Of a stretch of 50,522 nucleotides of DNA, positions 17,792 to 28,667 are shown in pieces. The notes beneath the pieces were generated by a model, which saw nothing but the letters and a program-made list of their open reading frames with translations, was not told the origin of the DNA and searched no databases. Each line of letters begins with the position of its first letter. Position 1 is the first letter of the stretch. The translations under genes were made by a program, and so were the position numbers. This DNA comes from Frankiales bacterium (lineage in GTDB: Bacteria > Actinomycetota > Actinomycetes > Mycobacteriales > SCTD01): contig JAOPVZ010000106.1 of assembly GCA_025965935.1 (NCBI GenBank), positions 1 to 50,522 on the forward strand. Direction: 5' to 3'.

Positions 17792-20170
17792 TCAGCGGAC
17801 GGCGCGCCGGCGGATCGGCCTCGTGATGGCGGCGATGCTGTCGTCGACGGCGTCCATGATCCGGCTCAGCCGGGAGCCGAGCGACGTGCCCGCCCACCGC
17901 AGGGTCGACGGCGGGAACAGCACCGCCCGCAGCCGTACGGAGCGCGGCGCCCGCGCCTGCAGCGCGGACCGCACGAGGGCGACGTCGAGCGAGAGGTCCT
18001 CACGCGCCTGCCGCTCGGGCGGTGCGTAGCGGGCCCGCTCGGTCGCGGCCGCGATCCGGGACAGCGCCTGGGTGGCTGGTTCGCCCAGCGGCACGCCGCT
18101 CGACAGCCGGGCCGCGGCGGCGCGTGGGGAGTCGGCGCCCTGCCAGGTCCAGCCGACGTCGGTGCCGTCGTCGACCAGCTGCTCCCACGGTGTGAGGGGA
18201 TCCGCGTCCGCCCAGCGGAACCGACGTCGCAGCACCGTGAGGCCGAACGGGAGCACCAGCAGGACCGCGGCGACGACCGGTGCCACGAGCCAGGGCGATG
18301 GCCCCGAGCTGCCGGATGACTGCGTCGTGCCCGCCGCGGTGCCGCCGGCGTCCCCGTTGAGGATCCTCGCGATGCCGGGCGGCAGGCTGGCCGTCGGCTT
18401 GGGGCCGGCCGTCGCGGTGGCACTGGGGCCCGGAACCGTCGGGTTCCCCTGACCGGGGACCGGCAGCGCCGAGGTGTAGCCAGGGATCGAGGCCTGGCTG
18501 GCGTCGGGGGTCGGCTCGAAGCGCACCCAGCCGGTCCCGGCGAACCACGCCTCCGGCCACGCGTGCGCCTCCTGCGACGTGACCTCGTAGAAGGTGCTGC
18601 CGTCGCTGGCGGTCTGCTTCACGCCGGGAGTGAAGCCGACGGCCACGCGGGACGGGATCCCGGCCACGCGCAGCATGACGGCCATCGCGGTGGCGTACTG
18701 CTCGCAGAAGCCGTGCTTGCCCTGCAGGAAGGCGACCAGCTTGTCCTGGCCGGGCAGCGCCTGGGTGGCCTGCAGGTCGTACTTGAAGGCGGGGTTGCGG
18801 GCGAAGTAGTCCTGGATGGCGACGGCCTCGTCGTACTCGGTGGTCTTCCCCTTCACGACCTGGTCGGTCAGCGTCTGGACGAAGTGGTCGACGGTCAGCG
18901 GCCGGTCGTACACGGCCCGGACGTCGGCGGGGACGTTGTCGAGGCTGGCGACCTGCAGCGTGGAGCGGTCCGGCAGGGCCCGGCTGGCCTGGACCTTGTA
19001 GGTCGTCACGTCCTTGGTGCTCTGCCCGGGTGAGAAGACCGTCTGGCTGCGCTTCTCCCACACCCAGGACGGGTCGACGTTGACCTTCGTCGGGCCGTAG
19101 GGAACCGGCAGCCAGTGGATGTCGAGGGCCTTGTCCCGCAGGGCGACCCGCATCGTGAAGTCGTCGTGCGCGCCCAGCTGGTCGCTCGACGGCGGGATGC
19201 CGTTGCGGACCTGGGCCTTCTTGGGGTCCGCCCGTAGCTCGGTCGCCGACCAGGTGCCGTCGGCGTAGCTGTCGAGGGTGGTCATCCTGATGTAGTCCGG
19301 CTGCGGGTCGCTGGTCACGTAGTCGAACAGCGGCACCCGCACCTTGTTGTCGAGGAAGCCCTGCAGCTTGGTGATGGGGTTGTAGGTGAGCACCCGCTGG
19401 GATCCGCCGCTGCCGCCCGAGCCGCTGCCACCACCGCCGCCGCCGACGAGGCGGTGGTCGAGGCCCGGCGTCAGCCAAGGGACGATCACCGCGGCACCCA
19501 CCGCGGCCACGCCGATGCGGCGGCCCACCCGTCCGAGGCTGCTGTCGTCCCCGCCTGGTCGGGCCCCCGGCAGTGCGGACCGCATGGGCGTGCCCCAGCG
19601 GCCGACGCGCTCGCTGCCCTCGACGAGGAGCAGCCCCAGCCAGCCGATGGCGCCGAGGACGAACGGCAGCCCACCGATGCCGCCAGGGAGTACGGCGGAG
19701 GGGACCGCCAGCAGGACGAGCAGCGGCAGACCCGAGACTGCCGCCCGGTCGAGCACGACGGCGACCAGGTCGACGGCCAGCGCCACGGCCCCGACGCCTG
19801 CGGCGGTGAGCAGCTCCAGCCCGTGCGACACCGGTACCGGGGGTCCGTAGTGCTGGATGTTGTTCTGGGCCTGGTCCCACAGCGAGCGCAGGGCATCGCC
19901 GGTGCCGCTGGTCGGGATGACGCCGGCGGACATCGTGTCGCCGACGAAGACCACCAGCAGGTAGGCGACCAGCAGCACCAGCGCGATCAGCGGCTGCAGG
20001 CTGCGCGGCACACCGAGCCGGCGGGTCAGCACCCCGCTGACCACGACGACCAGGATCGCGCCGAGCGACGAGAGCATCCAGTGGCTGCCGGCGTAGATCG
20101 GGGACAGCGCCGACATGGCGAGCGCCACCGCGACGCCGGCGGCCAGGGTGAGCTGCTCCTTGATGCTCAT
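17792..20170 (-). CDS. transglutaminase-like membrane protein (TgpA-like)
   Basis: Start MSIKEQLTLAAGVAVALAMSALSP; KHGFCEQYATAMAVMLRVAGIPSRVAVGFTPG...AHAWPEAWFAGTGWVRFEPTP (Cys-His transglutaminase core). Confidence 0.92.
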   Translation of the reverse strand: MSIKEQLTLAAGVAVALAMSALSPIYAGSHWMLSSLGAILVVVVSGVLTRRLGVPRSLQPLIALVLLVAYLLVVFVGDTMSAGVIPTSGTGDALRSLWDQAQNNIQHYGPPVPVSHGLELLTAAGVGAVALAVDLVAVVLDRAAVSGLPLLVLLAVPSAVLPGGIGGLPFVLGAIGWLGLLLVEGSERVGRWGTPMRSALPGARPGGDDSSLGRVGRRIGVAAVGAAVIVPWLTPGLDHRLVGGGGGGSGSGGSGGSQRVLTYNPITKLQGFLDNKVRVPLFDYVTSDPQPDYIRMTTLDSYADGTWSATELRADPKKAQVRNGIPPSSDQLGAHDDFTMRVALRDKALDIHWLPVPYGPTKVNVDPSWVWEKRSQTVFSPGQSTKDVTTYKVQASRALPDRSTLQVASLDNVPADVRAVYDRPLTVDHFVQTLTDQVVKGKTTEYDEAVAIQDYFARNPAFKYDLQATQALPGQDKLVAFLQGKHGFCEQYATAMAVMLRVAGIPSRVAVGFTPGVKQTASDGSTFYEVTSQEAHAWPEAWFAGTGWVRFEPTPDASQASIPGYTSALPVPGQGNPTVPGPSATATAGPKPTASLPPGIARILNGDAGGTAAGTTQSSGSSGPSPWLVAPVVAAVLLVLPFGLTVLRRRFRWADADPLTPWEQLVDDGTDVGWTWQGADSPRAAAARLSSGVPLGEPATQALSRIAAATERARYAPPERQAREDLSLDVALVRSALQARAPRSVRLRAVLFPPSTLRWAGTSLGSRLSRIMDAVDDSIAAITRPIRRRAVR

Positions 20171-21450
20171 CGGACCGCCGTCTCGGCACGGGCGGCGACC
20201 GTGGCGGCGAGGGGCCAGACCGAGGCCAGCGTCGTGCCGTGCTCGACCCGCAGCACCCGCCAGCCGGCGGCCGCGAGCAGGCTGGCCGAGGACTCGTAGG
20301 CCTGCTTGGCCTCCTCCCGTCGCCGCGGGCCGCTGGGGGCCCAGCTCTCGGCGTCGACCAGGACCGCGACGCACGCGCCTGCGCCGTGCCGGAGCCGGGC
20401 GAGCCGTTCCGCGTCGTCGGGGCGCAGGGAGCCGACCACTGCGACCAGCACGCCATCGACTCCGTTGCGACGGAGCTGGCCGGTGGCTGCCTCGAGCGAC
20501 TCGGCCCGCGACGACGCGACGCCGGCCAGCGCGTCCAGCACCGCGCCCTCGCTCGACGGCACCGAGACCGGGACCAGGTCGACGCCGTTGTCCAGCAGCA
20601 CGCGCAGCCCGTAACCCGCGCGGCCGAGGTTCACAGCGATGCTCGCGACGCCGCTGACCGCCCACTCGAAGGACGAGCCCGGACCGTCGCCGCGGTGCGC
20701 GACGACCCGGCTGTCGAGCAGCACGGTCGCCCGGCTCTGGAACGGCTGCTCCTCTCGGCGGACCATCAGCTCGCCGACCCGGGCCGTGGAGCGCCAGTGC
20801 ACCTTGCGCAGGTCGTCGCCGTGCCGGTACTCACGGGTGGCCGCGTCGTCGGAACCGGTTGCCGCGATGGAGCGGGCGGTCGCGTCGCCACCGCCGGTCC
20901 AGTCGCCACCCAGCCGGATCGTCGGCAGCGGCGACACCGTGGGGGTGACGATCAGGTCGTCGGTGGAGGAGAAGGAGCGGCTCATCTCCACGAGCCCGAA
21001 GGGATCGGTGAGGCGGACCGACAGCGGCCCGACCCGGTAGCGGCCGCGGACGTCTGCGCGGACGGGGTAGCTGACCTCGCGGACACCCTTGGGCTCCACC
21101 CGGTCGAGCACGAACCGCGGCCTGCCGCCCAGGACGTAGGGGAGCGCGTCCTCCATGAGCAGCACGCCGCTGGAGATCTTGGAGACGTTGTCGAGCCGGA
21201 GCCGCACGGTCGCCGGCCGGCCCGCCTCGACGCGCGGCGGGTCGAGCAGCCTCGCGCAGGCCAGCCGGTAGCGCGTGCGCGCGACCACGAAGACCGCCGC
21301 GAGTGGCAGGAAGATGAGGAACACGGCGGCGCGCAGCAGGTCACGCTGCCCGAGCAGGACGGCGCAGGCCGCGAGTGCCAGTCCCGCGGCGAGCAGGCAG
21401 CGCCCGCGGGTCGTGAGACCCGAGAGCGCGCGCCCGACCGCACCCGGCAC
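20167..21450 (-). CDS. DUF58 domain protein
   Basis: 427 aa; VRADVRGRYRVGPLSVRLTDPFGL ... REYRHGDDLRKVHWRSTARVGELMVRREE. Confidence 0.93.
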   Translation of the reverse strand: MPGAVGRALSGLTTRGRCLLAAGLALAACAVLLGQRDLLRAAVFLIFLPLAAVFVVARTRYRLACARLLDPPRVEAGRPATVRLRLDNVSKISSGVLLMEDALPYVLGGRPRFVLDRVEPKGVREVSYPVRADVRGRYRVGPLSVRLTDPFGLVEMSRSFSSTDDLIVTPTVSPLPTIRLGGDWTGGGDATARSIAATGSDDAATREYRHGDDLRKVHWRSTARVGELMVRREEQPFQSRATVLLDSRVVAHRGDGPGSSFEWAVSGVASIAVNLGRAGYGLRVLLDNGVDLVPVSVPSSEGAVLDALAGVASSRAESLEAATGQLRRNGVDGVLVAVVGSLRPDDAERLARLRHGAGACVAVLVDAESWAPSGPRRREEAKQAYESSASLLAAAGWRVLRVEHGTTLASVWPLAATVAARAETAVR

Positions 21451-21455
21451 GACGG

Positions 21456-22454
<999 letters not shown>

Positions 22455-22806
22455 GGGATTCCTCCTGGGCTCCGGGTCAGAAAGCGCGCTGTCGAGCAGT
22501 CGTGGGAGCGGTCGGTCGGCAGGCCGGCCTGGCGCTGGCACCAATCCTGACAGCACTCCTCCGCTGCTCTCCTCCAGCATGCGCCACGAGCCGCCGACGC
22601 GCTGCCTGAATGCCCACCACTTCCCACCACCCCGACGCTCCAGCGCGCTGAGCGGTTCCCTCCGGGACCTCCCGGGAGGCAGGAGGGTGTGCCGCAGTTC
22701 CGCGCGGTGCTCCCGGCAGCCAGCTCTCCTCCACCTGCCCTCCACGGCTCTGACCTGCGGCTTTCCCTCCGATTCACCCGCTCGTGCCGCCGTACATCGT
22801 TGACAG

Positions 22807-22850
22807 TGGGTAGTAGTGGAGTAACGTGGGGCACACGGGAGGCGAGTGGC
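22807..22850 (+). promoter_or_regulatory. MraZ-operator-like phased TGGG repeats
   Basis: agTGGGtagtagTGGAgtaacgTGGGgcacacGGGAggcgagTGGC: boxes at 22807, 22817, 22827, (22837), 22847, exact 10-bp period. Confidence 0.75.
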
Positions 22851-22874
22851 TCCTCGGGGGAGGTGGGCGAGGTC

Positions 22875-23306
22875 GTGTTCCTCGGTACCCACACCCCGAA
22901 GTTGGACGAGAAGGGCCGGCTGTTCCTGCCGGCCAGGTTTCGGGAGGAGCTGGCGGAGGGCGTGGTGATCACCAAGGGGCAGGAGCATTGCCTCTACGTG
23001 TTCCGGCGCGCTGACTTCACCGAGCAGGCCGCGAAGCTGCAGGCCGCCCCGATCACTGCCAAGGCGGCCCGCGACTTCGGCCGCATGCTGTTCGCCGGCG
23101 CGGTGGACGACGCCCCCGACAAGCAGGGCCGGGTCACCGTCCCGGCACCGCTTCGCGCGTACGCGGGCCTGACCAAGGACTGCGTCGTGATCGGCGCCAA
23201 CACCCGCCTGGAGATCTGGGACGCCGCCACCTGGGCGACCTACGAGTCCGAGCAGGACGTCGCCTTCGCCGAGCAGGCCGAGGAGGTCGTCCCGGGCCTG
23301 TTCTGA
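22875..23306 (+). CDS. mraZ: transcriptional regulator MraZ
   Basis: [26 protein letters not shown]; first gene of the dcw cluster. Confidence 0.95.
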   Translation: MFLGTHTPKLDEKGRLFLPARFREELAEGVVITKGQEHCLYVFRRADFTEQAAKLQAAPITAKAARDFGRMLFAGAVDDAPDKQGRVTVPAPLRAYAGLTKDCVVIGANTRLEIWDAATWATYESEQDVAFAEQAEEVVPGLF

Positions 23307-23449
23307 CAGACGAGACAGCGAGATCCCTGCGGTCTGGCCTCCGACCGCTCCTCCTCCCTGGCACACCTTCCCCGGTGCCAGGCGGGGGAGCGGGCGGGGA
23401 CCAGGGAGCAGGGCCAAGACAGCCAGCCAGACGAAGGGGTCGAGACCAG

Positions 23450-24397
23450 ATGCAGGAGCCCGCGCACGTACCCGTGCTGCTGGATCGCTGCGTCGGCCTG
23501 CTCGCCCCTGCGCTGCTGTCCGACACCGACGTGGTCGTCGACTGCACGCTCGGGATGGGCGGGCACGCCGAGGCGCTGCTGGCCCGCACACCGGCCCGGC
23601 TGGTCGGCCTCGACCGGGACCCGGAGGCGCTGCGGCGCTCGACGGACCGCCTCGCCCCGTTCGGGGAGCGGGTCACGCTGGTCCACGCCGTCTACGACGC
23701 CCTGCCGCAAGTCCTCGCCGACCTCGGACTCGAGACGGTGCAGGGGATCCTGTTCGACCTGGGTGTCAGCTCGCTCCAGCTCGACGAGGCGGACCGCGGC
23801 TTCTCCTACGCGCAGGACGCGCCGCTCGACATGCGGATGGACCCGACCACCGGCATCAGCGCCGCCGACGTCGTCAACAGCTATGACGGCCGTGCGCTCG
23901 CCAAGCTCCTCAGGGAGTACGGCGATGAGCGGTTCGCCTCCCGGATCGCCGACGCCATCGTGCGTGAGCGGCAGAAGGCGCCGCTGACCTCGAGCGCCCG
24001 GCTCGCGGAACTGGTCCGGGACGCGATCCCGGCCGCTACCCGGCGTACCGGTGGTCACCCGGCCAAGCGCACCTTCCAGGCGCTGCGCATCGAGGTGAAC
24101 GACGAGCTCGGCGTGCTGCGCCGCGCGGTCCCCGCCGCCCTCGACGCGCTGTCCGTCGGCGGCCGGATCGTCGTGATGAGCTACCAGTCGCTCGAGGACA
24201 AGATCGTCAAGGCGGCGCTGGTCGCGCGGTCCACGAGCGACGTGCCCGTCGACCTGCCGTTCGTGCCCGAGGGCCACCAGCCCGAGCTCCGGCTCCTCGT
24301 CCGCGGCTCCGAGCAGGCCTCGGACGCCGAGGTCGCCGCGAACCCGCGGGCCCAGTCGGTGCGGCTGCGCGCCGCCGAGAAGGTGCGTGCCGCATGA
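23450..24397 (+). CDS. rsmH: 16S rRNA (cytosine(1402)-N(4))-methyltransferase
   Basis: [52 protein letters not shown]. Confidence 0.97.
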   Translation: MQEPAHVPVLLDRCVGLLAPALLSDTDVVVDCTLGMGGHAEALLARTPARLVGLDRDPEALRRSTDRLAPFGERVTLVHAVYDALPQVLADLGLETVQGILFDLGVSSLQLDEADRGFSYAQDAPLDMRMDPTTGISAADVVNSYDGRALAKLLREYGDERFASRIADAIVRERQKAPLTSSARLAELVRDAIPAATRRTGGHPAKRTFQALRIEVNDELGVLRRAVPAALDALSVGGRIVVMSYQSLEDKIVKAALVARSTSDVPVDLPFVPEGHQPELRLLVRGSEQASDAEVAANPRAQSVRLRAAEKVRAA

Positions 24398-24933
24398 GTG
24401 CCGCCCCGCTCGAGCGATCCCCCCGGGTCATGCCACTGCGCTCGCCGCTGCCGAAGGAGGCGCCCAAGCGCACCTCCCCGCTGCGGGTCGTCCCGCCGCG
24501 CCGCTCGTCGGCCGCCAAGGCGCCGTTCGCGGTGATGCTCGTCGTGCTCCTGGGCGGTGGGCTGCTCGGGCTGCTGCTCCTCAACACCCTGGTCGCGCAG
24601 CAGAGCTTCTCGATCCACGACCTGAGCGCCAAGGACAAGGCGCTCCAGCAGCGCGAGCAGGACCTGTCGAGCCAGGTGCAGGCCCTCGAGGCGCCCGCAT
24701 CCCTGGCCGCGCGCGCCACGGCGCTGCACATGGTGCCGAGCGGGCCGCCCGCCTTCCTCCGGCTGTCCGACGGCAAGGTCCTCGGCGACCCGCAGGCCGG
24801 GGCGGCCCCCACGGTCGTGAAGCCGGTCGTGAAGCCCGCCGCACCCACCGGCTCCACGACCTGGACCGGTCCCAAGCCGCCCACCACCACCAGCACGACG
24901 ACCGTCGTCAAGCCCACGGGAGCGCACCGGTGA
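24394..24933 (+). CDS. ftsL: FtsL-like septum formation protein
   Basis: Single TM plus coiled-coil ([16 protein letters not shown]) between rsmH and ftsI. Confidence 0.8.
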   Translation: MSAAPLERSPRVMPLRSPLPKEAPKRTSPLRVVPPRRSSAAKAPFAVMLVVLLGGGLLGLLLLNTLVAQQSFSIHDLSAKDKALQQREQDLSSQVQALEAPASLAARATALHMVPSGPPAFLRLSDGKVLGDPQAGAAPTVVKPVVKPAAPTGSTTWTGPKPPTTTSTTTVVKPTGAHR

Positions 24934-26822
24934 CCCCTCCGCAGCCTCGTCGTCCTGCGTCCGGTCGTCCCCGCCCCACCCACCAGCCCGGTCGTCAGCA
25001 GGCCCGGCCCGTCCGCCGACCGGCTCCGCCGCGTGGCCCGGCAGCACGGCGCCGTCCCCGCCGGCGACCGCTGGGCCGTCCGGGCGTGCGACTGCGCAGC
25101 GGTCTGGTCATCCTCGGAGCGGTCGTCCTGCTGCTCGCCGGCCGCCTCGTGCAGCTGCAGGGCCTGCAGCCGCAGGCCTACGCCGACCACGGGGTCCAGC
25201 AGACGCACGTGGTGACCATCCCGGCGCTCCGCGGCAGCGTGCTCGACCGCAACGGCAACGTCCTGGCGCTGTCGGTCCTCAAGAAGAACGTCTACGCAGA
25301 GCCGCGCACGATCGCGGCCGCGACCTGCCAGGTGGGCGCCACCATCCCCTGCGACCCGCAGACCATCGCGGCGAAGATCGCCCCGATGCTGGGTCTCGAC
25401 ACCGCCTCGGTGCAGGCGAAGCTCAGCAACGGCAAGGGCTTCGTCTACCTCAAGCGTGGCGTCGACCCGGCGCTGGCGCAGCAGGTCATCGACCTGTCGC
25501 TGCCGGGCATCGGCCAGGAGAGCACCACCGTCCGCGAGCACCCGTCGAACGGCCTCGCCGCCGGTGTCCTGGGGTTCACGAACTTCGACGGCCAGGGCGT
25601 CGCCGGGATCGAGCAGACCTTCGACAGCGTGCTCGCCGGCACTCCCGGCAAGACGGTCGCGCGCTTCGACGCCCTCGGCCGCGTCATCCCGACCAGCGCC
25701 GACAGCCACGTCGACCCGGTCGCCGGCACCGACGTCCAGCTCACCCTGGACGAGGACCTGCAGTGGTACGCGCAGGACCTGCTCGCCAAGCAGGTCCAGG
25801 CCACCCAGGCGATCAACGGCACCATCGTCGTGATGGACGTGCACACCGGCGAGGTGCTCGCCTTCGCCTCGGCGCCGACCTACAACCCCGACAACGTCAA
25901 GGCGGGTGACAACCCCGCGCTGCCTGGTATCGCTGACGTCTACGAGCCCGGCTCCGTCAACAAGGTCATCACAGCGGCCGCAGCCCTGCAGCGCGGGATC
26001 GTCACCCCCAGCACCGTCATCGACGTGCCGCCCAGCTACAAGGTCAGCAACACCGTCCTGCACGACGCCGAGAAGCACGGCGACGAGCACCTCACCTTCA
26101 CCGGCGTCCTCGCGAAGTCCAGCAACATCGGCACGGTCAAGGTCGCGCAGCAGGTCGGGGTGCAGGGGCTCTACGACACCATGCGCGCCTTCGGCTTCGG
26201 GTCGAAGTCCGGCGTCCAGCTGCCGGCCGACAGCCGGGGCCTGCTGCCCAAGCCGTCCCAGTGGTCCGGCACGTCCATCGCCAACATCCCGATCGGCCAG
26301 GGCGTCTCGACCACCGTCCTGCAGGTCGCCTCGGTCTACGCGACCATCGCCAACGACGGCGTGCGGGTGCAGCCCACCATCGTCAAGGCGGAGCGGGACA
26401 GCGCCGGCCACCCGATCGCCGTACCGGCGCCACCGAGCCGCCGGGTCGTGTCCCCGCAGGTCGCCACGACCATCCGCCAGATGCTTGAGTCGGCCGTCTC
26501 GCTGCAGGGCACCGCGCCGCTGGCGGCGGTGCCCGGTTACCGGGTGTCCGGCAAGACCGGGACCGCCCAGCGGGTCGCCACCAGCGGGCCGAACCAGGGC
26601 CACTACGACGGCACCTACACCTCTTCCTTCGTCGGGATGGCGCCCGCGGACGCCCCCAAGTTCGTCGTGGCCGTGGTGCTGCAGGGCACCGGCAAGAAGG
26701 GGTACTTCGGCGGCACGGTGTCCGCGCCGCTGTTCAGCAAGGTGATGGGCTTCGCGCTCCGCTCCTACGACGTCCCGCCGACCGGCACGGTCCCTCCGCG
26801 GTTCCAGCTCGTCGCGCCCTAG
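24930..26822 (+). CDS. ftsI: peptidoglycan transpeptidase (PBP2/FtsI)
   Basis: SVNK (SxxK), SSN (SxN), GKTGTAQ (KTG); GTG start overlaps ftsL stop. Confidence 0.95.
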   Translation: MTPPQPRRPASGRPRPTHQPGRQQARPVRRPAPPRGPAARRRPRRRPLGRPGVRLRSGLVILGAVVLLLAGRLVQLQGLQPQAYADHGVQQTHVVTIPALRGSVLDRNGNVLALSVLKKNVYAEPRTIAAATCQVGATIPCDPQTIAAKIAPMLGLDTASVQAKLSNGKGFVYLKRGVDPALAQQVIDLSLPGIGQESTTVREHPSNGLAAGVLGFTNFDGQGVAGIEQTFDSVLAGTPGKTVARFDALGRVIPTSADSHVDPVAGTDVQLTLDEDLQWYAQDLLAKQVQATQAINGTIVVMDVHTGEVLAFASAPTYNPDNVKAGDNPALPGIADVYEPGSVNKVITAAAALQRGIVTPSTVIDVPPSYKVSNTVLHDAEKHGDEHLTFTGVLAKSSNIGTVKVAQQVGVQGLYDTMRAFGFGSKSGVQLPADSRGLLPKPSQWSGTSIANIPIGQGVSTTVLQVASVYATIANDGVRVQPTIVKAERDSAGHPIAVPAPPSRRVVSPQVATTIRQMLESAVSLQGTAPLAAVPGYRVSGKTGTAQRVATSGPNQGHYDGTYTSSFVGMAPADAPKFVVAVVLQGTGKKGYFGGTVSAPLFSKVMGFALRSYDVPPTGTVPPRFQLVAP

Positions 26823-26832
26823 TCTCGAACCC

Positions 26833-28290
26833 GTGCTGCGGCCGTCCCACCCGTTGCCGCGCCCTCTCGCAGAGGTGCTCGGCGAGGTCGCCGGGCTCCA
26901 GGTGCGGGGCGACCTCGCAGGCGTGCTCGTGACCGGCTGCACCCACGACTCCCGAGCGGTCCGGCCAGGGGACCTGTACGCCGGGCTGCCGGGCGCCCAC
27001 GCCCACGGCGCCGACTTCGCCGCCCAGGCCGTCGCGGCCGGAGCGGTCGCAGTCCTCACGGACCAGGCGGGCGCAGAGCGGGTCGACGGCGTTCCGGTGC
27101 TCGTCGCGGACGCGCCGCGATCGGTGCTGGGCGAGGTGGCGTCCTGGGTGCACGGCCACCCGTCGCAGGCGCTGCTCGTGCTCGGCGTCACAGGCACCAA
27201 CGGCAAGACGACCACGGCGTTCCTGCTGGAAGCGGGGCTGCGGGCCGCCGGTCACCGCACCGGCCTGCTCGGCACCGTCGTCACGCGCATCGGCGACGAG
27301 GCCGTGCCGAGCACCCGCACCACGCCGGAGGCCACCGACCTGCACGCCCTGTTCGCCACGATGGTGGAGCAGGACGTGTCGGCCGTCGCGATGGAGGTCA
27401 GCTCGCACGCACTCGCGCTGGGACGGGTCGACGGGGTGCGGTTCGACGTCGCGGCTTTCACGAACCTGTCGCAGGACCACCTGGACTTCCACGCCGACAT
27501 GGAGGACTACTTCCGGGCGAAGGCGTCGCTGTTCACACCTGCCCGCACCGACCGGGGAGTCGTCAACGGCGACGACCCCTTCGGGCAGCGGCTGCTCGCC
27601 GACCCGCTGGTGCCGCTGGTGTCGTTCGGCGCCAAGGGCGACTGGGCTGTGAGTGACGTGGAGCTGCGCACCGACGGCAGTGCCTTCCGGCTCGTCGGGC
27701 CGGACGTCGACGTCACCGCTGGCGTCCGGCTGCCGGGAGAGTTCAACGTCAGCAACGCCGCGGCAGCGATCGTCTCGCTCGTGCAGGCGGGGGTGCCCGT
27801 GGCTGCGGCGGTCGACGGCGTGGCCGGCCTTCCCGGCGTACCGGGCCGGATGGAGAGGGTCGACGAGGGACAGCCCTTCACCGCGCTCGTCGACTACGCG
27901 CACACACCTGAGGCCGTCCAGACGCTGCTGCGCTCGGTGCGCGAGGTGACGCCCGGACGCGTCATCGTGGTGCTGGGCTGCGGCGGCGACCGCGACCGGG
28001 GCAAGCGGCCGCTGATGGGGCGAGCCGCCGTCGAGGGCGCCGACGTCGCGGTGCTCACCAGCGACAACCCGCGCAGCGAGGACCCGCTCGCGATCCTCGC
28101 CGAGATGGGCCAGCCCGAGGCCGTGCACGAGGTTGACCGTCGCAAGGCGATCGCCCTGGCGGTCGCGATGGCACGACCAGGCGACGCCGTCGTGGTCGCC
28201 GGCAAGGGGCACGAGAGCGGCCAGGAGGTCGACGGGATCGTGACCCCGTTCGACGACCGCGAGGTCCTTCGCGAGGTGCTGTCCTCGTGA
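26833..28290 (+). CDS. murE: UDP-MurNAc-tripeptide synthetase (diaminopimelate-adding)
   Basis: [25 protein letters not shown] motif typical of Dap-adding MurE. Confidence 0.96.
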   Translation: MLRPSHPLPRPLAEVLGEVAGLQVRGDLAGVLVTGCTHDSRAVRPGDLYAGLPGAHAHGADFAAQAVAAGAVAVLTDQAGAERVDGVPVLVADAPRSVLGEVASWVHGHPSQALLVLGVTGTNGKTTTAFLLEAGLRAAGHRTGLLGTVVTRIGDEAVPSTRTTPEATDLHALFATMVEQDVSAVAMEVSSHALALGRVDGVRFDVAAFTNLSQDHLDFHADMEDYFRAKASLFTPARTDRGVVNGDDPFGQRLLADPLVPLVSFGAKGDWAVSDVELRTDGSAFRLVGPDVDVTAGVRLPGEFNVSNAAAAIVSLVQAGVPVAAAVDGVAGLPGVPGRMERVDEGQPFTALVDYAHTPEAVQTLLRSVREVTPGRVIVVLGCGGDRDRGKRPLMGRAAVEGADVAVLTSDNPRSEDPLAILAEMGQPEAVHEVDRRKAIALAVAMARPGDAVVVAGKGHESGQEVDGIVTPFDDREVLREVLSS

Positions 28291-28667
28291 CGGCCCGGGT
28301 GGTCGCCCCCCAGCTGGACCAGCTGCGCGAGGGGCTGCGGGACCTCGCCATCGCCAGCGACGGCAAGACGCGCCGCACCTTCGCGGTGCTCGGCACCCTG
28401 CCCGGCAGCCGGGAGGCGCTGATGGAGCTGGGTCGCCTGGTCGTCCGGCTCGACATCACGTCGCTGGTCGTGGTCGGCGAGGCGGGACCGGTCCATGCGG
28501 GCGCTGTCCTGGAGGGCTCGTGGGGCCAGGAGTCGCGACACGTCGAGACCGAAGGCGACGCCCTCACACTGTTGACGGCCGAGCTTCGGGACGATGACGT
28601 CGTGCTCGTCTCCGGTCTGCCCGCAGTCGCCCGTGCCCTCGGCGCTGCCCCCGAGGCCGCGCTGTGA
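28287..28667 (+). CDS. stand-alone MurF C-terminal (Mur ligase C) domain protein; lacks N-terminal and ATPase domains
   Basis: 126 aa: LREGLRDLA...[82 protein letters not shown] collinear with MurF C-terminus; occupies the murF position. Confidence 0.85.
   Translation: MTARVVAPQLDQLREGLRDLAIASDGKTRRTFAVLGTLPGSREALMELGRLVVRLDITSLVVVGEAGPVHAGAVLEGSWGQESRHVETEGDALTLLTAELRDDDVVLVSGLPAVARALGAAPEAAL

Noticed and set aside
17772-17800. Short GTCCGC...GCGGAC inverted repeat between DUF3040 and TgpA genes
   Set aside because: Only 6-bp arms in GC-rich DNA; may be a weak terminator but not distinguishable from chance
24207-27215. 1002-aa minus-strand ORF antisense to rsmH-ftsL-ftsI-murE
   Set aside because: Low-complexity R/G/D/V composition, no domain logic; opposite strand genes are unambiguous
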